Source: Polaribacter sp.
GTDB taxonomy: Bacteria; Bacteroidota; Bacteroidia; Flavobacteriales; Flavobacteriaceae
Direction: 5' to 3'
Assembly: GCA_029252865.1 (NCBI GenBank)
Contig: JAQXAP010000033.1
Location: 1 to 40,293, forward strand
DNA: 40,293 nucleotides
The translations under genes were made by a program, and so were the position numbers. Within the stretch, counting starts at the first letter, position 1. The number at the start of each line of letters is the position of its first letter. Of this stretch, positions 32,097 through 40,293 are shown one piece after another. The notes below the pieces were generated by a model. That model ran no database searches, was not told the DNA's origin, and saw only the letters and a program-made list of their open reading frames with translations.

Positions 32097-32885
32097 TTAT
32101 TCTTGTTTTTTTTGTTCTTGCTCCTTTTTCTTTCTTAAAGCTTCTTTTTTGTCACGTAAAATTTGTCTCTTTTCTTCACGTTGTTTCAATAGTGCTTCTC
32201 TTTTTTCTGCGATTATTTTCTTTTTTGCTTCGGCGTCAGCAATTTTCTTTGCTTTCGCGCTTTCTTTTTTAGCAACTAATTCTTTTTGTTTGGTCGTTAA
32301 TTCTTTTTTAGGCAGAGCTTTTTTCTTGTTATTTTCACTTGTTTTTTGTTTTTTATTATCTATTAATCGAGTACGATCGATAGTTGCTAAAACAAGTTCG
32401 CTAATATCGTATTTTTTATTTGAATAAAGCATTACTAAGTCACTAGATTTATCAAAAACAAAATCATATTTTTTTCTTTTCGAAATACCTTGAATGGCGT
32501 TGTAAACTTGGTCTTGAATTGGCTTAACTAATTGTTTTCTTATTGTAAACATATCTCCTCTAGGTCCAAAATATAAAGATTCAAGTCTTCGAAGTTCTAC
32601 TTGTTTAAGATTAATCTCTTCTTCTTTTTCTTCAATTAAATCTTTTGTAAGAATTGCTTTTTCGTTGGCTAAATCAGTTTTTAATATTTCAATATGTCTT
32701 GCTTGGTCATCCAGTTTTTTTCTCCATTTAGATATTTTTGCATCTAGAGTATTTTGTGCTTCAAGATATTCTGGCACATTTTCTAGAATATACTCCATAT
32801 CGATGTATGCAATTATTTGATTTCTTTGAGACCAAGAAAAACTAAAATTAAGTAAAAGAACGACTAATAAAAATATTTTTTTCAT
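32097..32885 (-). CDS. OmpH/Skp-family periplasmic chaperone with lysine-rich tail
   Basis: A 262-aa protein. I set the start at the ATG 32885 because MKKIFLLVVLLLNFSFSWSQ is a clear signal peptide; an in-frame ATG at 32987 would overlap bamA and bury it. The Skp core reads IAYIDMEYILENVPEY, a coiled coil, and KYDFVFDKSSDLVMLYSNKKYDISELVL. After residue 180 there is an extra tail of about 80 residues made almost wholly of Lys, Glu, Ala and Arg, likely one long helix, which the neighbouring copy lacks. Confidence 0.92.
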   Translation of the reverse strand: MKKIFLLVVLLLNFSFSWSQRNQIIAYIDMEYILENVPEYLEAQNTLDAKISKWRKKLDDQARHIEILKTDLANEKAILTKDLIEEKEEEINLKQVELRRLESLYFGPRGDMFTIRKQLVKPIQDQVYNAIQGISKRKKYDFVFDKSSDLVMLYSNKKYDISELVLATIDRTRLIDNKKQKTSENNKKKALPKKELTTKQKELVAKKESAKAKKIADAEAKKKIIAEKREALLKQREEKRQILRDKKEALRKKKEQEQKKQE

Positions 32886-32950
32886 TTGTTTAATGTATTT
32901 AGAAAAAACCGTACCAAAAAAAAATTTACTTTTAACGTGTTTCGGTTCTT

Positions 32951-35482
32951 TTAGAATTGTCTTCCAATTATAAAATGTGTCTGCCAACCAGATTTCACAG
33001 ATTGTCCTGGTAAAGGGTCAAATCCATGTGCAAAGTCTATACCTAATAAACCAAATGCAGGCATAAAAATTCTTACACCAAGTCCAGCTGCTCGCTTTAA
33101 ATCAAACGGGTTATATTCGTTAAAATTGTTATATGCATTACCAGCTTCTAAAAATCCTAATGTGTAGATAGATGCTGAAGGAGCGTCGGTAATAGAATAA
33201 CGAAGTTCTAGTTGAAACTTATTATACATTGTTCCTCCATAGGCAGATGATAATCCGCTATTTTCATAACCTCTCAAACCTATTGTTTCTCTACCGTCTA
33301 ATTGAAACTGTGCTATACCATCACCACCAACAAAATAGCGTTCAACAGGAGTGTCACCAAGTTCACTGTTGTAATGGCCTAAGTAACCTACTTCTGCATT
33401 TGTCATTAAAACTAATTTATCTGTAAAAGCAGTGTACCATTTTCCTTTAAAATTTAATTTATAATATTCTAACCATTTATATTTTTCAGTATCCTCCAAA
33501 TCTGGGTCAGAATAGTCTTTGTCACTTAATAGAGAGTAAGGAAAAGTTGCTTTTGCACCAATAGTAAATTCTGAACCATAGGTAGGGAAAATTAAACTTG
33601 GACCTGCTGAATTCCTTGATAACGAAATATTGTAAGATAGGTTATTTAATGTACCGTTATTTAAATTTAAACCAGCCAGCCCAAAACTATAATCACTAGA
33701 TTTTAAAGCTTGGTAGCTTATTGACTGTGATAATTGAAAATAATCATCTGGCCATTTTAAACGTTCTCCGAGACCAATAGAAGCTCCAATAATGCTTAAA
33801 CTTTGATTTTTATTTACATCACCTGTTTGAAAGTTAAATTGATATTGATTTGATGAATATACAGAAAAAGATAGTGATTTAGGTTTTTTACCACCTAACC
33901 ATGGTTCTGTGAATGAAAAGCTATACGTGCTATATGTTCTACTTGTTTGTAGCCTTAAAGATAGTGTTTGACCATCTCCCATTGGTAAGGGTTTGTATGC
34001 TTTCTTATTAAGGATATTTTTGATTGAAAAATTGTTAAAAGATAATCCTAAAGTACCTATAAAAGAACCACCACCATAACCACCTTGTAATTCTATTTGG
34101 CTTCCACCTTTTTCCACTACTGTGAAATCTATATCTGCTGTTTTATTTTGATAATCAGGAAGAACATCTGGAGTTACATTTGTATCAAAGAAACCTAATT
34201 GGCCGATTTCTCTAATCGATCTAATAATTGCACTTCTGCTAAATAAGTCTCCTGGTTTTACACGTAATTCTCTAAACAAAACATGATCATTAGTTTTCTC
34301 ATTCCCAGAAACAGTTACCTTTTTTATACGTGCTTTTTCATCTTCTCTAACTCTTATTTCTACCGTAATAGAATCATTTTTCACTTTAGTTTCAATAGCA
34401 TCTACAGAAGAAAATAAGAACCCATTATCTTGGTATAATGTAGAAATATCCTGAGAAGTAGGAGTTCCATCTCCCTTGACACGTTCTTTTAAAACACTTG
34501 CATTGTAAACATCACCTTTTTCAATTTTTAAATAACTTTGAAGTTGTTTGTCCGTGTATTCTTTATTACCAACAAATAATATTTCAGAAAAGCGGTATTG
34601 TCTTCCTTCTTCAAGGTCTATATTAATGTTTATAGTGTTGTTTTCATTCCAAGAGATATTATCACTAAGAATACGAGCGTCTCTGTATCCAAGCCTACTA
34701 TATACATCTAGAATGCTTTCTAAGTCTTCTTGGTAATCTTCTTCTATGTATTTCGATCCTTTCCAAAAACGTCCGATCAATTTTTCTTTGGTATTCTTCA
34801 TCGCTTTTCTCAGTTTCTTTCCGGAAAGCGCTTTGTTACCTATAAAAGTGATGTCTTTAATTTTAATTTTGACACCTTTATCTATAAAAATATTCATGTT
34901 AACTGTGTTAACATCCGATGTGTCGTTTTTTACATCTAAATTAACTTTAGTTTTTAAAAATCCTTTATCCGTGTATTTTTTTGTGAAGTAATTCTTTGTT
35001 GTAACAATAAGGTTGTCTGTAACCATTGCCCCTTGTTTAAGTTCAGCCTCTTTTTTTAGTTCTTTTGCTTTCCCTTTTTTAATTCCTGTAATTTTTATGT
35101 TGTTTAATTGAGGTAATTCTAAAACATCAAATAGAAGATAAACGGTATTGTTATCTATTTTAGAAAGATAAACGTCTACATTGCTAAATTGTTTACTTTC
35201 GTAAAGTTTCTTTATTGCGCTTGTAAGTTTGTCTCCAGGAAGTTTTATGAGTTGTCCGTTGTTTAAACCTGTAAAAACACGAACGGTTTCTTCGCTAAAC
35301 TTTTTTAACCCCGAAACAGTTATACCTCCAAGAATGTATTCTTTGCCTTTTTCAAAGGAGGCTTTGTTAGTTATAATAGTATCTTTTTTGACAATTGATA
35401 AACTATCTTTTTTTGTTTGTGCGGTTGCACTAAAATTGAAAAATAATGCTGTAAACATTATTGTGGCAGAAAATAATTTCAT
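32951..35482 (-). CDS. bamA: Outer-membrane protein assembly factor BamA
   Basis: An 843-aa Omp85 protein. The start at 35482 gives the signal peptide MKLFSATIMFTALFFNFSATAQ and lies 7 nt after the uppS stop. Five POTRA repeats follow (for example YILGGITVSGLKKFSEETVR, IKDITFIGNKALSGKKLRKAM, YRFSEILFVGNKEYTDKQLQ, KKVTVSGNEKTNDHVLFREL), then the 16-strand barrel with YFVGGDGIAQFQLDGRETIGLRGY containing the family's RGY, and an aromatic C terminus (IIGRQF). It inserts beta-barrel proteins in the outer membrane, helped by the Skp-like products encoded next. Confidence 0.95.
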   Translation of the reverse strand: MKLFSATIMFTALFFNFSATAQTKKDSLSIVKKDTIITNKASFEKGKEYILGGITVSGLKKFSEETVRVFTGLNNGQLIKLPGDKLTSAIKKLYESKQFSNVDVYLSKIDNNTVYLLFDVLELPQLNNIKITGIKKGKAKELKKEAELKQGAMVTDNLIVTTKNYFTKKYTDKGFLKTKVNLDVKNDTSDVNTVNMNIFIDKGVKIKIKDITFIGNKALSGKKLRKAMKNTKEKLIGRFWKGSKYIEEDYQEDLESILDVYSRLGYRDARILSDNISWNENNTININIDLEEGRQYRFSEILFVGNKEYTDKQLQSYLKIEKGDVYNASVLKERVKGDGTPTSQDISTLYQDNGFLFSSVDAIETKVKNDSITVEIRVREDEKARIKKVTVSGNEKTNDHVLFRELRVKPGDLFSRSAIIRSIREIGQLGFFDTNVTPDVLPDYQNKTADIDFTVVEKGGSQIELQGGYGGGSFIGTLGLSFNNFSIKNILNKKAYKPLPMGDGQTLSLRLQTSRTYSTYSFSFTEPWLGGKKPKSLSFSVYSSNQYQFNFQTGDVNKNQSLSIIGASIGLGERLKWPDDYFQLSQSISYQALKSSDYSFGLAGLNLNNGTLNNLSYNISLSRNSAGPSLIFPTYGSEFTIGAKATFPYSLLSDKDYSDPDLEDTEKYKWLEYYKLNFKGKWYTAFTDKLVLMTNAEVGYLGHYNSELGDTPVERYFVGGDGIAQFQLDGRETIGLRGYENSGLSSAYGGTMYNKFQLELRYSITDAPSASIYTLGFLEAGNAYNNFNEYNPFDLKRAAGLGVRIFMPAFGLLGIDFAHGFDPLPGQSVKSGWQTHFIIGRQF

Positions 35483-35489
35483 AAAAAAT

Positions 35490-36233
35490 TTATTCTGTAA
35501 TCTGTTCGCTTGTTTTTCCAAATCTTCGTTCTCTATTCTGATAATCTATAATTGCATCATAAAAATGCTCTTCTCTAAAATCTGGCCAAAGTGTATTTGT
35601 AAAATATAATTCGGCATACGCCATTTGCCACAATAAGAAATTACTAATGCGCTGTTCTCCACTAGTTCTTATCATTAAATCAATGTCGGGCAAATTAAAC
35701 GTATATAAATGATTATTTATAGTTTTTTCGTTAATTTCTTCTATATTTAGTTGTTTATTAACAACTTTTTTAGATATATTTTTAATTGTGTTAACAATTT
35801 CCTCTCGAGAGCCATAACTTAAGGCAAAAGTCAAAACAATATCTTTATTGTTTTTTGTTTCAGTAATCACATCAGTCAGCACTTTTTGAGCTTTTTTTGG
35901 TAAATTCTCAATTGCTCCGATTGAATTAATTCTGACACCATTCTTCATAAAATCGGGTAATTCTTTTTTTAAAGAGTTAATCAATAGACTCATTAAGGCA
36001 TCTACTTCTAATTTTGGTCGGTTCCAATTTTCGGTAGAAAAGGCATATAAAGTTACGGCTTCTATATTTACTTGTGAGGCTGCTTTAACAGATTCTCTTA
36101 TCGCAGTTAGAGCGTTTCTGTGTCCAAAAATTCTATTCATTCCTTTACCTTTTGCCCAGCGCCCGTTGCCATCCATAATAATAGCAACATGTTTGGGTGT
36201 ATTTTGTAAATCGATAAGTAGTTTTTTATTCAT
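35490..36233 (-). CDS. uppS: Undecaprenyl diphosphate synthase (cis-prenyltransferase)
   Basis: A 247-aa enzyme that makes the C55 lipid carrier for cell-wall synthesis. HVAIIMDGNGRWAKGKGM carries the catalytic Asp21 and the diphosphate-binding NGR; TLYAFSTENWNRP, LTFALSYGSREEIV, DLMIRTSGEQRISNFLLWQ and AELYFTNTLWPDF are the remaining conserved regions. The start at 36233 (MNKKLLID) leaves 5 nt to the previous stop; the longer frame to 36311 adds an unrelated N terminus. It lies between a DUF6089 gene and bamA, an arrangement common in flavobacteria. Confidence 0.96.
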   Translation of the reverse strand: MNKKLLIDLQNTPKHVAIIMDGNGRWAKGKGMNRIFGHRNALTAIRESVKAASQVNIEAVTLYAFSTENWNRPKLEVDALMSLLINSLKKELPDFMKNGVRINSIGAIENLPKKAQKVLTDVITETKNNKDIVLTFALSYGSREEIVNTIKNISKKVVNKQLNIEEINEKTINNHLYTFNLPDIDLMIRTSGEQRISNFLLWQMAYAELYFTNTLWPDFREEHFYDAIIDYQNRERRFGKTSEQITE

Positions 36234-36238
36234 AATAT

Positions 36239-36916
36239 CTATAATCCTTTTGCGTAACAAGCAGGTCGTCCAAAGGTGTAAATCAAAGAGAAACCTGTAA
36301 ACATATACCAATCATTCCCCGTTCCTTCTAAAATTACATTCGGTGTTTCTCTATTTGTGAAATCTAGATCGTCTTCAAAGGTATATCTAAATTTGGCTTC
36401 TAATGCAAATGCTAAAGTACCATATAATTTCGATTTATATCCAATTCCGAAAGGAATTGCAAAGGAGGTTTTATTTCCGAGAATTATTTGTCCTGGATTA
36501 GAATGAGATTTTACGTTAGTATAATTAAAACCAACTAATTCTAAAAGTAAATATGGTGTCCAGGTATTGTCATCTGAAGATAAATCAAAGTCATAAAAGT
36601 TATACTCAAACCCCAAAGCTATTTCGTTAATGGTATTTGAAAAGCTAAACCCTCTTTGTTTTCTGTAAAGAATATCTGAATCTGTGTCATCTCCCGAAAT
36701 TGGCAGGTAACTATAGGTTGCTTTTAATGCAATTTTAGGATTCCAGTTATATTTGTAAAAAATTGCTCCTGCTGGTTTGTTCGGGTATATATAGTAGTTT
36801 GTACCAATATCTCCCACATAGTTTGAGCCTCCGAAAGAGATTCCAACTTCATGAAGTTGTCCCAATAAAATTGAGGTAAAACTTGTAAATACAAAAAAGA
36901 ATAGATTTTTCTTCAT
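36239..36916 (-). CDS. DUF6089-type outer-membrane beta-barrel protein
   Basis: A 225-aa protein with a signal peptide ending near LLGQ, followed by LHEVGISFGGSNYVGDIG, which is the family's opening strand, then alternating hydrophobic strands, and a final GFSLIYTFGRPACYAKGL. It looks like an eight-stranded barrel of the DUF6089 family that Bacteroidetes encode beside uppS and bamA. Function is unknown, probably in the outer membrane. The nearest upstream gene, nadK, is about 100 nt away. Confidence 0.85.
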   Translation of the reverse strand: MKKNLFFFVFTSFTSILLGQLHEVGISFGGSNYVGDIGTNYYIYPNKPAGAIFYKYNWNPKIALKATYSYLPISGDDTDSDILYRKQRGFSFSNTINEIALGFEYNFYDFDLSSDDNTWTPYLLLELVGFNYTNVKSHSNPGQIILGNKTSFAIPFGIGYKSKLYGTLAFALEAKFRYTFEDDLDFTNRETPNVILEGTGNDWYMFTGFSLIYTFGRPACYAKGL

Positions 36917-37020
36917 TCTAAAATATCCGGCAAATATAGAAATTTCAATTAGCTTAATAAAGTTAATATTAAGTCTTTTTTGGATAACAACTTTTTTGAA
37001 GAAATATTGTGGAAAAGTAT

Positions 37021-37920
37021 TTAAAGATTGGTGCTGTTTCTTACATCTTCACCCCATAATAGTTTGCTTCTTAGTGTCTTAATAAAAGATTGGTTGCGCG
37101 GTAAAATACTTTTAATGGTAAAATCAGTTTTTTCAATAAAAATTTTAGTTTCTTTTGGTACCGTAGTAACTCTTGAGTCTAAGGATATTAAGAAGCTTTT
37201 CTCTCTTGAGTTCACTTCTAATTCTATTTTAGTTTCATCAGAAATTATCACGGGTCTTGCATTTAAGTTATGCGGAGCAATGGGGGTTATGACTAAGTTT
37301 TTTGAATCAGGCAATATAACCGGGCCATTACAGCTCAAGGAGTAACCTGTAGATCCCGTGGGAGTTGCGATAATTATGCCATCAGCCCAATAGTTGGTGA
37401 GATATTCTTCATTTAAACTTGTTTTTACCCCAATCATTGAGGTTGTATTTTTTTTTGCAATTGTAACTTCATTCAAAGCGAAGTTTAACTCAGAAAAATC
37501 TTTAGTTTTAGGTTCTGTTTTTACCGATATTAGTGTTCTTTCTTGAATTGTAAAATCACCATTAATAACCAACTCAACAGTGTCTTCTATAAGATCTTTG
37601 GCGACAATCGCTAAAAAACCTAGCCTTCCTGTATTTATTCCTAGAATGGGGATATTTAAATCTCTAATATGTGTTGCAGAGCGTAAAAAAGTTCCATCGC
37701 CACCAATGGTAAACATAATATCAAAAGAACTATCTAAATCATTAAAACTGGCAAATGATTTATAGTTGTCTTGTAAAATGTTACTTTCCACTAAAAGAGT
37801 ATAAAATTCACTTTCAATAAAAAATTCAATTTTATTTTTTTCTAAAACTTGTAATAAAGTTTTTATTTCCTTTTCTGATGAAATGGCGTACGATTGACCG
37901 TAAACAGCTGCTTTTTTCAA
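37021..37920 (-). CDS. nadK: NAD kinase
   Basis: A 299-aa ATP-NAD kinase that makes NADP. TIGGDGTFLRSA (GGDGT at 73-77, catalytic Asp75), GINTGRLGFLA, LNEVTIAKKNT and ADGIIIATPTGSTGYSLSCNGP are the defining motifs. Length fits bacterial NadK. It is 33 nt after the CBS-domain gene and in the same direction, so the two are probably cotranscribed. Confidence 0.96.
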   Translation of the reverse strand: MKKAAVYGQSYAISSEKEIKTLLQVLEKNKIEFFIESEFYTLLVESNILQDNYKSFASFNDLDSSFDIMFTIGGDGTFLRSATHIRDLNIPILGINTGRLGFLAIVAKDLIEDTVELVINGDFTIQERTLISVKTEPKTKDFSELNFALNEVTIAKKNTTSMIGVKTSLNEEYLTNYWADGIIIATPTGSTGYSLSCNGPVILPDSKNLVITPIAPHNLNARPVIISDETKIELEVNSREKSFLISLDSRVTTVPKETKIFIEKTDFTIKSILPRNQSFIKTLRSKLLWGEDVRNSTNL

Positions 37921-37953
37921 TATATAACCTTTTATTTAAGACCTTGTAAGGAC

Positions 37954-38613
37954 TTACATCTCTAAATATTTTTTTAAATATTCAGATCTATTTTTTAAAT
38001 CTTCTAAATAAATATCATTCTCGTGCATAGATATAATTTTATAATCATACCTCCTGAACGTTTGCATAATTTCATTAATGTCATTAGAAATTATTTTTAT
38101 ACTAACTTGAATAACATCTGTGTTTTTTTCTGAAATATATAGGCCGAGTAACTTTCCACCATTAGATTCTATAATTTGAACAATTTGGCTCATAGAATAA
38201 TCATTTCTCATTTTTTCTATAATCAAATTTTCACTTTGTTCAACCATAAAAGGACTGGTAGAAAAAACATCTAAAACATCGCGCAAATCAAAATAACCTA
38301 TATATTCTTTGTGTTTATTTAAAACCGGAATGATATTGGTATCATTATCTGCAAAAATCTTTATTAATTCTAAAATCGATGCTTTCTCATCAGCATAAAA
38401 GAGGTTTAATAAATGACTGTAATTACCTAATATATCCTCTTTTTTTTCGATAGTTTGTATGTCATTTTCAGCAAAAGAACCTAAAAGTTTATTGTTTTCA
38501 ATTACCGGAAAGTGAGTAATAGGGTTGTTTTTAAAAACCTTTTGAGCACCTTTTACAAGACCAGTTAAGTGAAGTGGTTTTATCTCTTCTAATATGTATT
38601 GGTTGATATTCAT
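37954..38613 (-). CDS. CBS-domain protein with ACT-like C terminus
   Basis: A 219-aa soluble protein. Two CBS repeats fill residues about 1-135 (ITHFPVIENNKLLGSFAEND; TNIIPVLNKHKEYIGYFDLRDV). The C-terminal part (GKLLGLYISEKNTDVIQVSIKI...FRRYDYKIISMHEND) has the strand-helix pattern of an ACT-like domain. It likely senses an adenosyl compound or amino acid. Next to nadK in this and other Bacteroidetes, it may adjust NAD(P) metabolism, but that is inference. It is divergent from pdxJ with only 60 nt between them. Confidence 0.85.
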   Translation of the reverse strand: MNINQYILEEIKPLHLTGLVKGAQKVFKNNPITHFPVIENNKLLGSFAENDIQTIEKKEDILGNYSHLLNLFYADEKASILELIKIFADNDTNIIPVLNKHKEYIGYFDLRDVLDVFSTSPFMVEQSENLIIEKMRNDYSMSQIVQIIESNGGKLLGLYISEKNTDVIQVSIKIISNDINEIMQTFRRYDYKIISMHENDIYLEDLKNRSEYLKKYLEM

Positions 38614-38648
38614 GCCATACGAATATAGGATAAAATGATTTAATAAAT

Positions 38649-38656
38649 TATATTTG
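38649..38656 (+). promoter_or_regulatory. -7 element of the pdxJ promoter
   Basis: TATATTTG, exact consensus, 17 nt before the pdxJ ATG, giving a very short leader. No clear -33 TTG. Confidence 0.55.
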
Positions 38657-38673
38657 TAGCCTAATTTTAGACA

Positions 38674-39387
38674 ATGACAAAGTTAAGCGTAAATATTAAT
38701 AAAATTGCAACTTTAAGAAATTCTCGTGGCGGAAACGTGCCCAATCTTTTAAATGTAGCAAGCGATATTGAGGGTTTTGGAGCTCAGGGAATTACAGTTC
38801 ACCCGAGGCCAGATGAAAGGCATATTCGTTATCAAGACGCAAGAGATTTAAAAAAGAGTGTAACAACAGAATACAACATTGAGGGGAATCCCATAAAATC
38901 TTTTATGGATTTGGTTTTGGAAGTAAAGCCAACTCAAGTAACTTTAGTTCCAGATGCAATAAATGCAATTACTTCCAATGCTGGTTGGAACACAATTATT
39001 CATCAATCTTTTTTGCAAGAGGTAATTAAAGAGTTTCAACAAAACGGAATTAGAACTTCAATTTTTATTGATACGGATGCAAAGTTGATTGAGGCTGCAG
39101 CAAAAACAGGTGCAGATAGAATAGAGCTGTACACTGAAGATTTTGCTACAGAATTCGCTTTAGGTAATAAAGACGTTGTAAAACCTTATACGCAAGCTGC
39201 AGTTTTGGCTCATGAGTTAGGCCTAGGAGTTAATGCAGGTCATGATTTAAGTCTAGAAAACATTAAATTTTTTAAAGAGCATATTCCTAATTTAGCTGAA
39301 GTTTCAATAGGACACGCACTTATTGCAGAAAGTTTGTATTTAGGGTTAGAAAATGTTGTGAATATGTATTTGCATCGATTGAAATAA
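38674..39387 (+). CDS. pdxJ: Pyridoxine 5'-phosphate synthase
   Basis: A 237-aa barrel enzyme that condenses 1-deoxyxylulose 5-phosphate with 3-amino-2-oxopropyl phosphate, the last ring-forming step of vitamin B6 synthesis. [54 protein letters not shown] and [11 protein letters not shown] follow the family order. In the first motif the E. coli NIDHIATLR is NINKIATLR here, so His10 is replaced by Lys. The product supplies cofactor for MetY, MetZ and CysM. It is followed 70 nt later by a hydrolase gene. Confidence 0.95.
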   Translation: MTKLSVNINKIATLRNSRGGNVPNLLNVASDIEGFGAQGITVHPRPDERHIRYQDARDLKKSVTTEYNIEGNPIKSFMDLVLEVKPTQVTLVPDAINAITSNAGWNTIIHQSFLQEVIKEFQQNGIRTSIFIDTDAKLIEAAAKTGADRIELYTEDFATEFALGNKDVVKPYTQAAVLAHELGLGVNAGHDLSLENIKFFKEHIPNLAEVSIGHALIAESLYLGLENVVNMYLHRLK

Positions 39388-39396
39388 AAAAATTTC

Positions 39397-39424
39397 AAAG
39401 TCTTTTCGAATTCGGCTTTTTTTA
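39397..39424 (+). terminator. Weak terminator after pdxJ
   Basis: AAAGTC / GGCTTT (one G-T pair, 11-nt loop) followed by T residues. Short stem, so termination may be partial. Confidence 0.4.
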
Positions 39425-39457
39425 ACATTAGAGAAATCTATTAATCTAGCGAAATAA

Positions 39458-40228
39458 ATGTCTACCAAAATATTACATTCAACAATAAAAGGATCGGGAA
39501 AACCGCTATTAATTTTACATGGTTATTTTGGGATGTCTGATAATTGGAAAACTTTAGGAAATCAATTTTCTGAAGAGTATCAAGTGCATTTAATAGACCA
39601 AAGAAATCATGGACGTAGTTTTCATGCTGATGAATTTAATTATGAAGTTTTAGTTGAAGATTTACGCAGTTATATAGAGCACTATCAATTAGAAAAAGTT
39701 GATATAATTGGGCATTCCATGGGTGGGAAAACAGCGATGCTATTTGCTGTAACGTATCCTGAATTGTTAGAAAAACTAATTGTTGTAGATATTTCTCCAA
39801 GAATGTATCAACCTCATCATAATGCAATTTTAGCCGGTTTAAATTCTATTGATTTTTCTGTTCATAATACAAGGAGTTTGGTGGATGGCAAACTATCAGA
39901 ATTAATTCCAGAAATAGGTGTACGTCAGTTTTTGTTAAAAAATGTCTATTGGAGAGAAAAAGGACAATTAGATTACAGATTTAATTTAGAATCGTTAGCA
40001 GAAAACAATCGAGAAATTGGTGATGCTTTGCCTTCTTTTACTGTTTTTGGGAATGAAACATTGTTTTTAAAAGGTTCAAATTCTGATTATATTACCCAAA
40101 AAGAAGTACCAATTATAGAAGCTCATTTTCCGAACTCGAAAATTGTAGAAATTAAAAATTCGGGTCATTGGTTGCATGCTGAGAATCCTAAAGATTTTTA
40201 TATTGAAGTTTCTGATTTTTTAAATTAA
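39458..40228 (+). CDS. Alpha/beta-fold hydrolase, YbfF-like esterase
   Basis: A 256-aa soluble hydrolase. LLILHGYFGMSDNW is the oxyanion region, LIDQRNHGRSFH the typical second strand, IIGHSMGGKTAM carries the nucleophile Ser87, and the catalytic His237 is in NSGHWLHAENP. The whole pattern fits acyl-CoA thioester/carboxyl esterases of the YbfF group. The natural substrate is unknown. No signal peptide. Confidence 0.88.
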   Translation: MSTKILHSTIKGSGKPLLILHGYFGMSDNWKTLGNQFSEEYQVHLIDQRNHGRSFHADEFNYEVLVEDLRSYIEHYQLEKVDIIGHSMGGKTAMLFAVTYPELLEKLIVVDISPRMYQPHHNAILAGLNSIDFSVHNTRSLVDGKLSELIPEIGVRQFLLKNVYWREKGQLDYRFNLESLAENNREIGDALPSFTVFGNETLFLKGSNSDYITQKEVPIIEAHFPNSKIVEIKNSGHWLHAENPKDFYIEVSDFLN

Positions 40229-40237
40229 TTAAGAGTA

Positions 40238-40293
40238 ATGAAAAAAAGTATATTTTTTTTAATGTTTCTTTTTGTCTTTTTGTTTGCTCAAAG
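40238..40293 (+). CDS. Start of a secreted or membrane protein (runs off the right edge)
   Basis: Eighteen codons from an ATG 9 nt after the preceding stop encode MKKSIFFLMFLFVFLFAQ, a strong signal peptide or membrane anchor. Too little is present to name it. Confidence 0.6.
   Translation, partial: MKKSIFFLMFLFVFLFAQ

Noticed and set aside
32151-32427. Plus-strand 92-codon hydrophobic frame opposite the first ompH gene
   Set aside because: A Phe/Ser/Ala-rich sequence is what the complement of a Lys/Glu/Ala coiled-coil gene gives; not a membrane protein.
35483-35521. Upstream bamA start overlapping uppS
   Set aside because: The extra residues (MEKQANRLQNKFF) would precede and disrupt an obvious signal peptide.
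34548-35609. Several plus-strand frames of 60-126 codons opposite bamA and uppS
   Set aside because: They are hydrophobic antisense frames over strongly recognised genes, with no motif or start signal of their own.
1-40293. CRISPR arrays, insertion sequences, prophage genes, toxin-antitoxin pairs
   Set aside because: No spaced direct repeats, transposase, integrase or phage structural motifs were seen on either strand.

Overview
The window is AT-rich chromosomal DNA from a member of the Bacteroidetes, almost certainly a marine-type flavobacterium (Flavobacteriaceae). The evidence is promoters of the Bacteroidetes TTG/TAnnTTTG type, weak or absent Shine-Dalgarno signals, a PorP/SprF type IX secretion protein, a DUF6089 outer-membrane protein beside uppS-bamA-ompH, and split metH. 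No insertion sequence, prophage, CRISPR array or rRNA is visible.

Left edge (1-3.8 kb): the 5' end of sucA (2-oxoglutarate dehydrogenase E1, minus strand), two identical tRNA-Asn genes that repeat as a 114-nt promoter-plus-tRNA unit, an SGNH-like lipoprotein gene, a short tRNA 3'-end look-alike with a terminator, an unrecognised 163-aa ORF and a decayed coding fragment. This is the most accessory-looking part of the window.

Core (3.8-27.2 kb): a nearly continuous sulfur and methionine locus. metK runs leftward behind a leader that matches a SAM-II riboswitch. Divergent from it, a SAM-I (S-box) riboswitch leads metY, then one long ORF that fuses a homoserine O-acyltransferase (MetX) to an aspartokinase-homoserine dehydrogenase (ThrA), then metZ and an Rrf2 regulator. 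Next comes an assimilatory sulfate reduction operon: DUF2061, cysH, cysD, cysN, a siroheme sulfite reductase with an added C-terminal HEPN-like domain, sumT, a Met8-type siroheme synthase, a TrxR-like ferredoxin-NADP reductase, a 2Fe-2S ferredoxin, cysE and cysM. A second SAM-I riboswitch leads split metH (two genes) and metF. Together these take sulfate to sulfide, sulfide to cysteine and homocysteine, aspartate semialdehyde to acyl-homoserine, and homocysteine to methionine and SAM, with SAM feeding back through RNA.

Right part (27.4-40.3 kb): trxA, a DUF58 gene, tRNA-Asp, a structured AT-rich intergenic region, a porP/sprF-type gene, murI, and a leftward housekeeping run (CBS protein, nadK, DUF6089, uppS, bamA, two ompH/skp genes). 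It ends with pdxJ, an alpha/beta hydrolase and the first codons of a secreted protein.

The points most worth a second look are two different SAM riboswitch classes back to back at metK/metY, the MetX-ThrA fusion whose aspartokinase motifs are altered, the absence of an APS kinase beside a CysH that lacks iron-sulfur cysteines, the HEPN-tailed sulfite reductase, and candidate Rrf2 operators in front of the cys operon.
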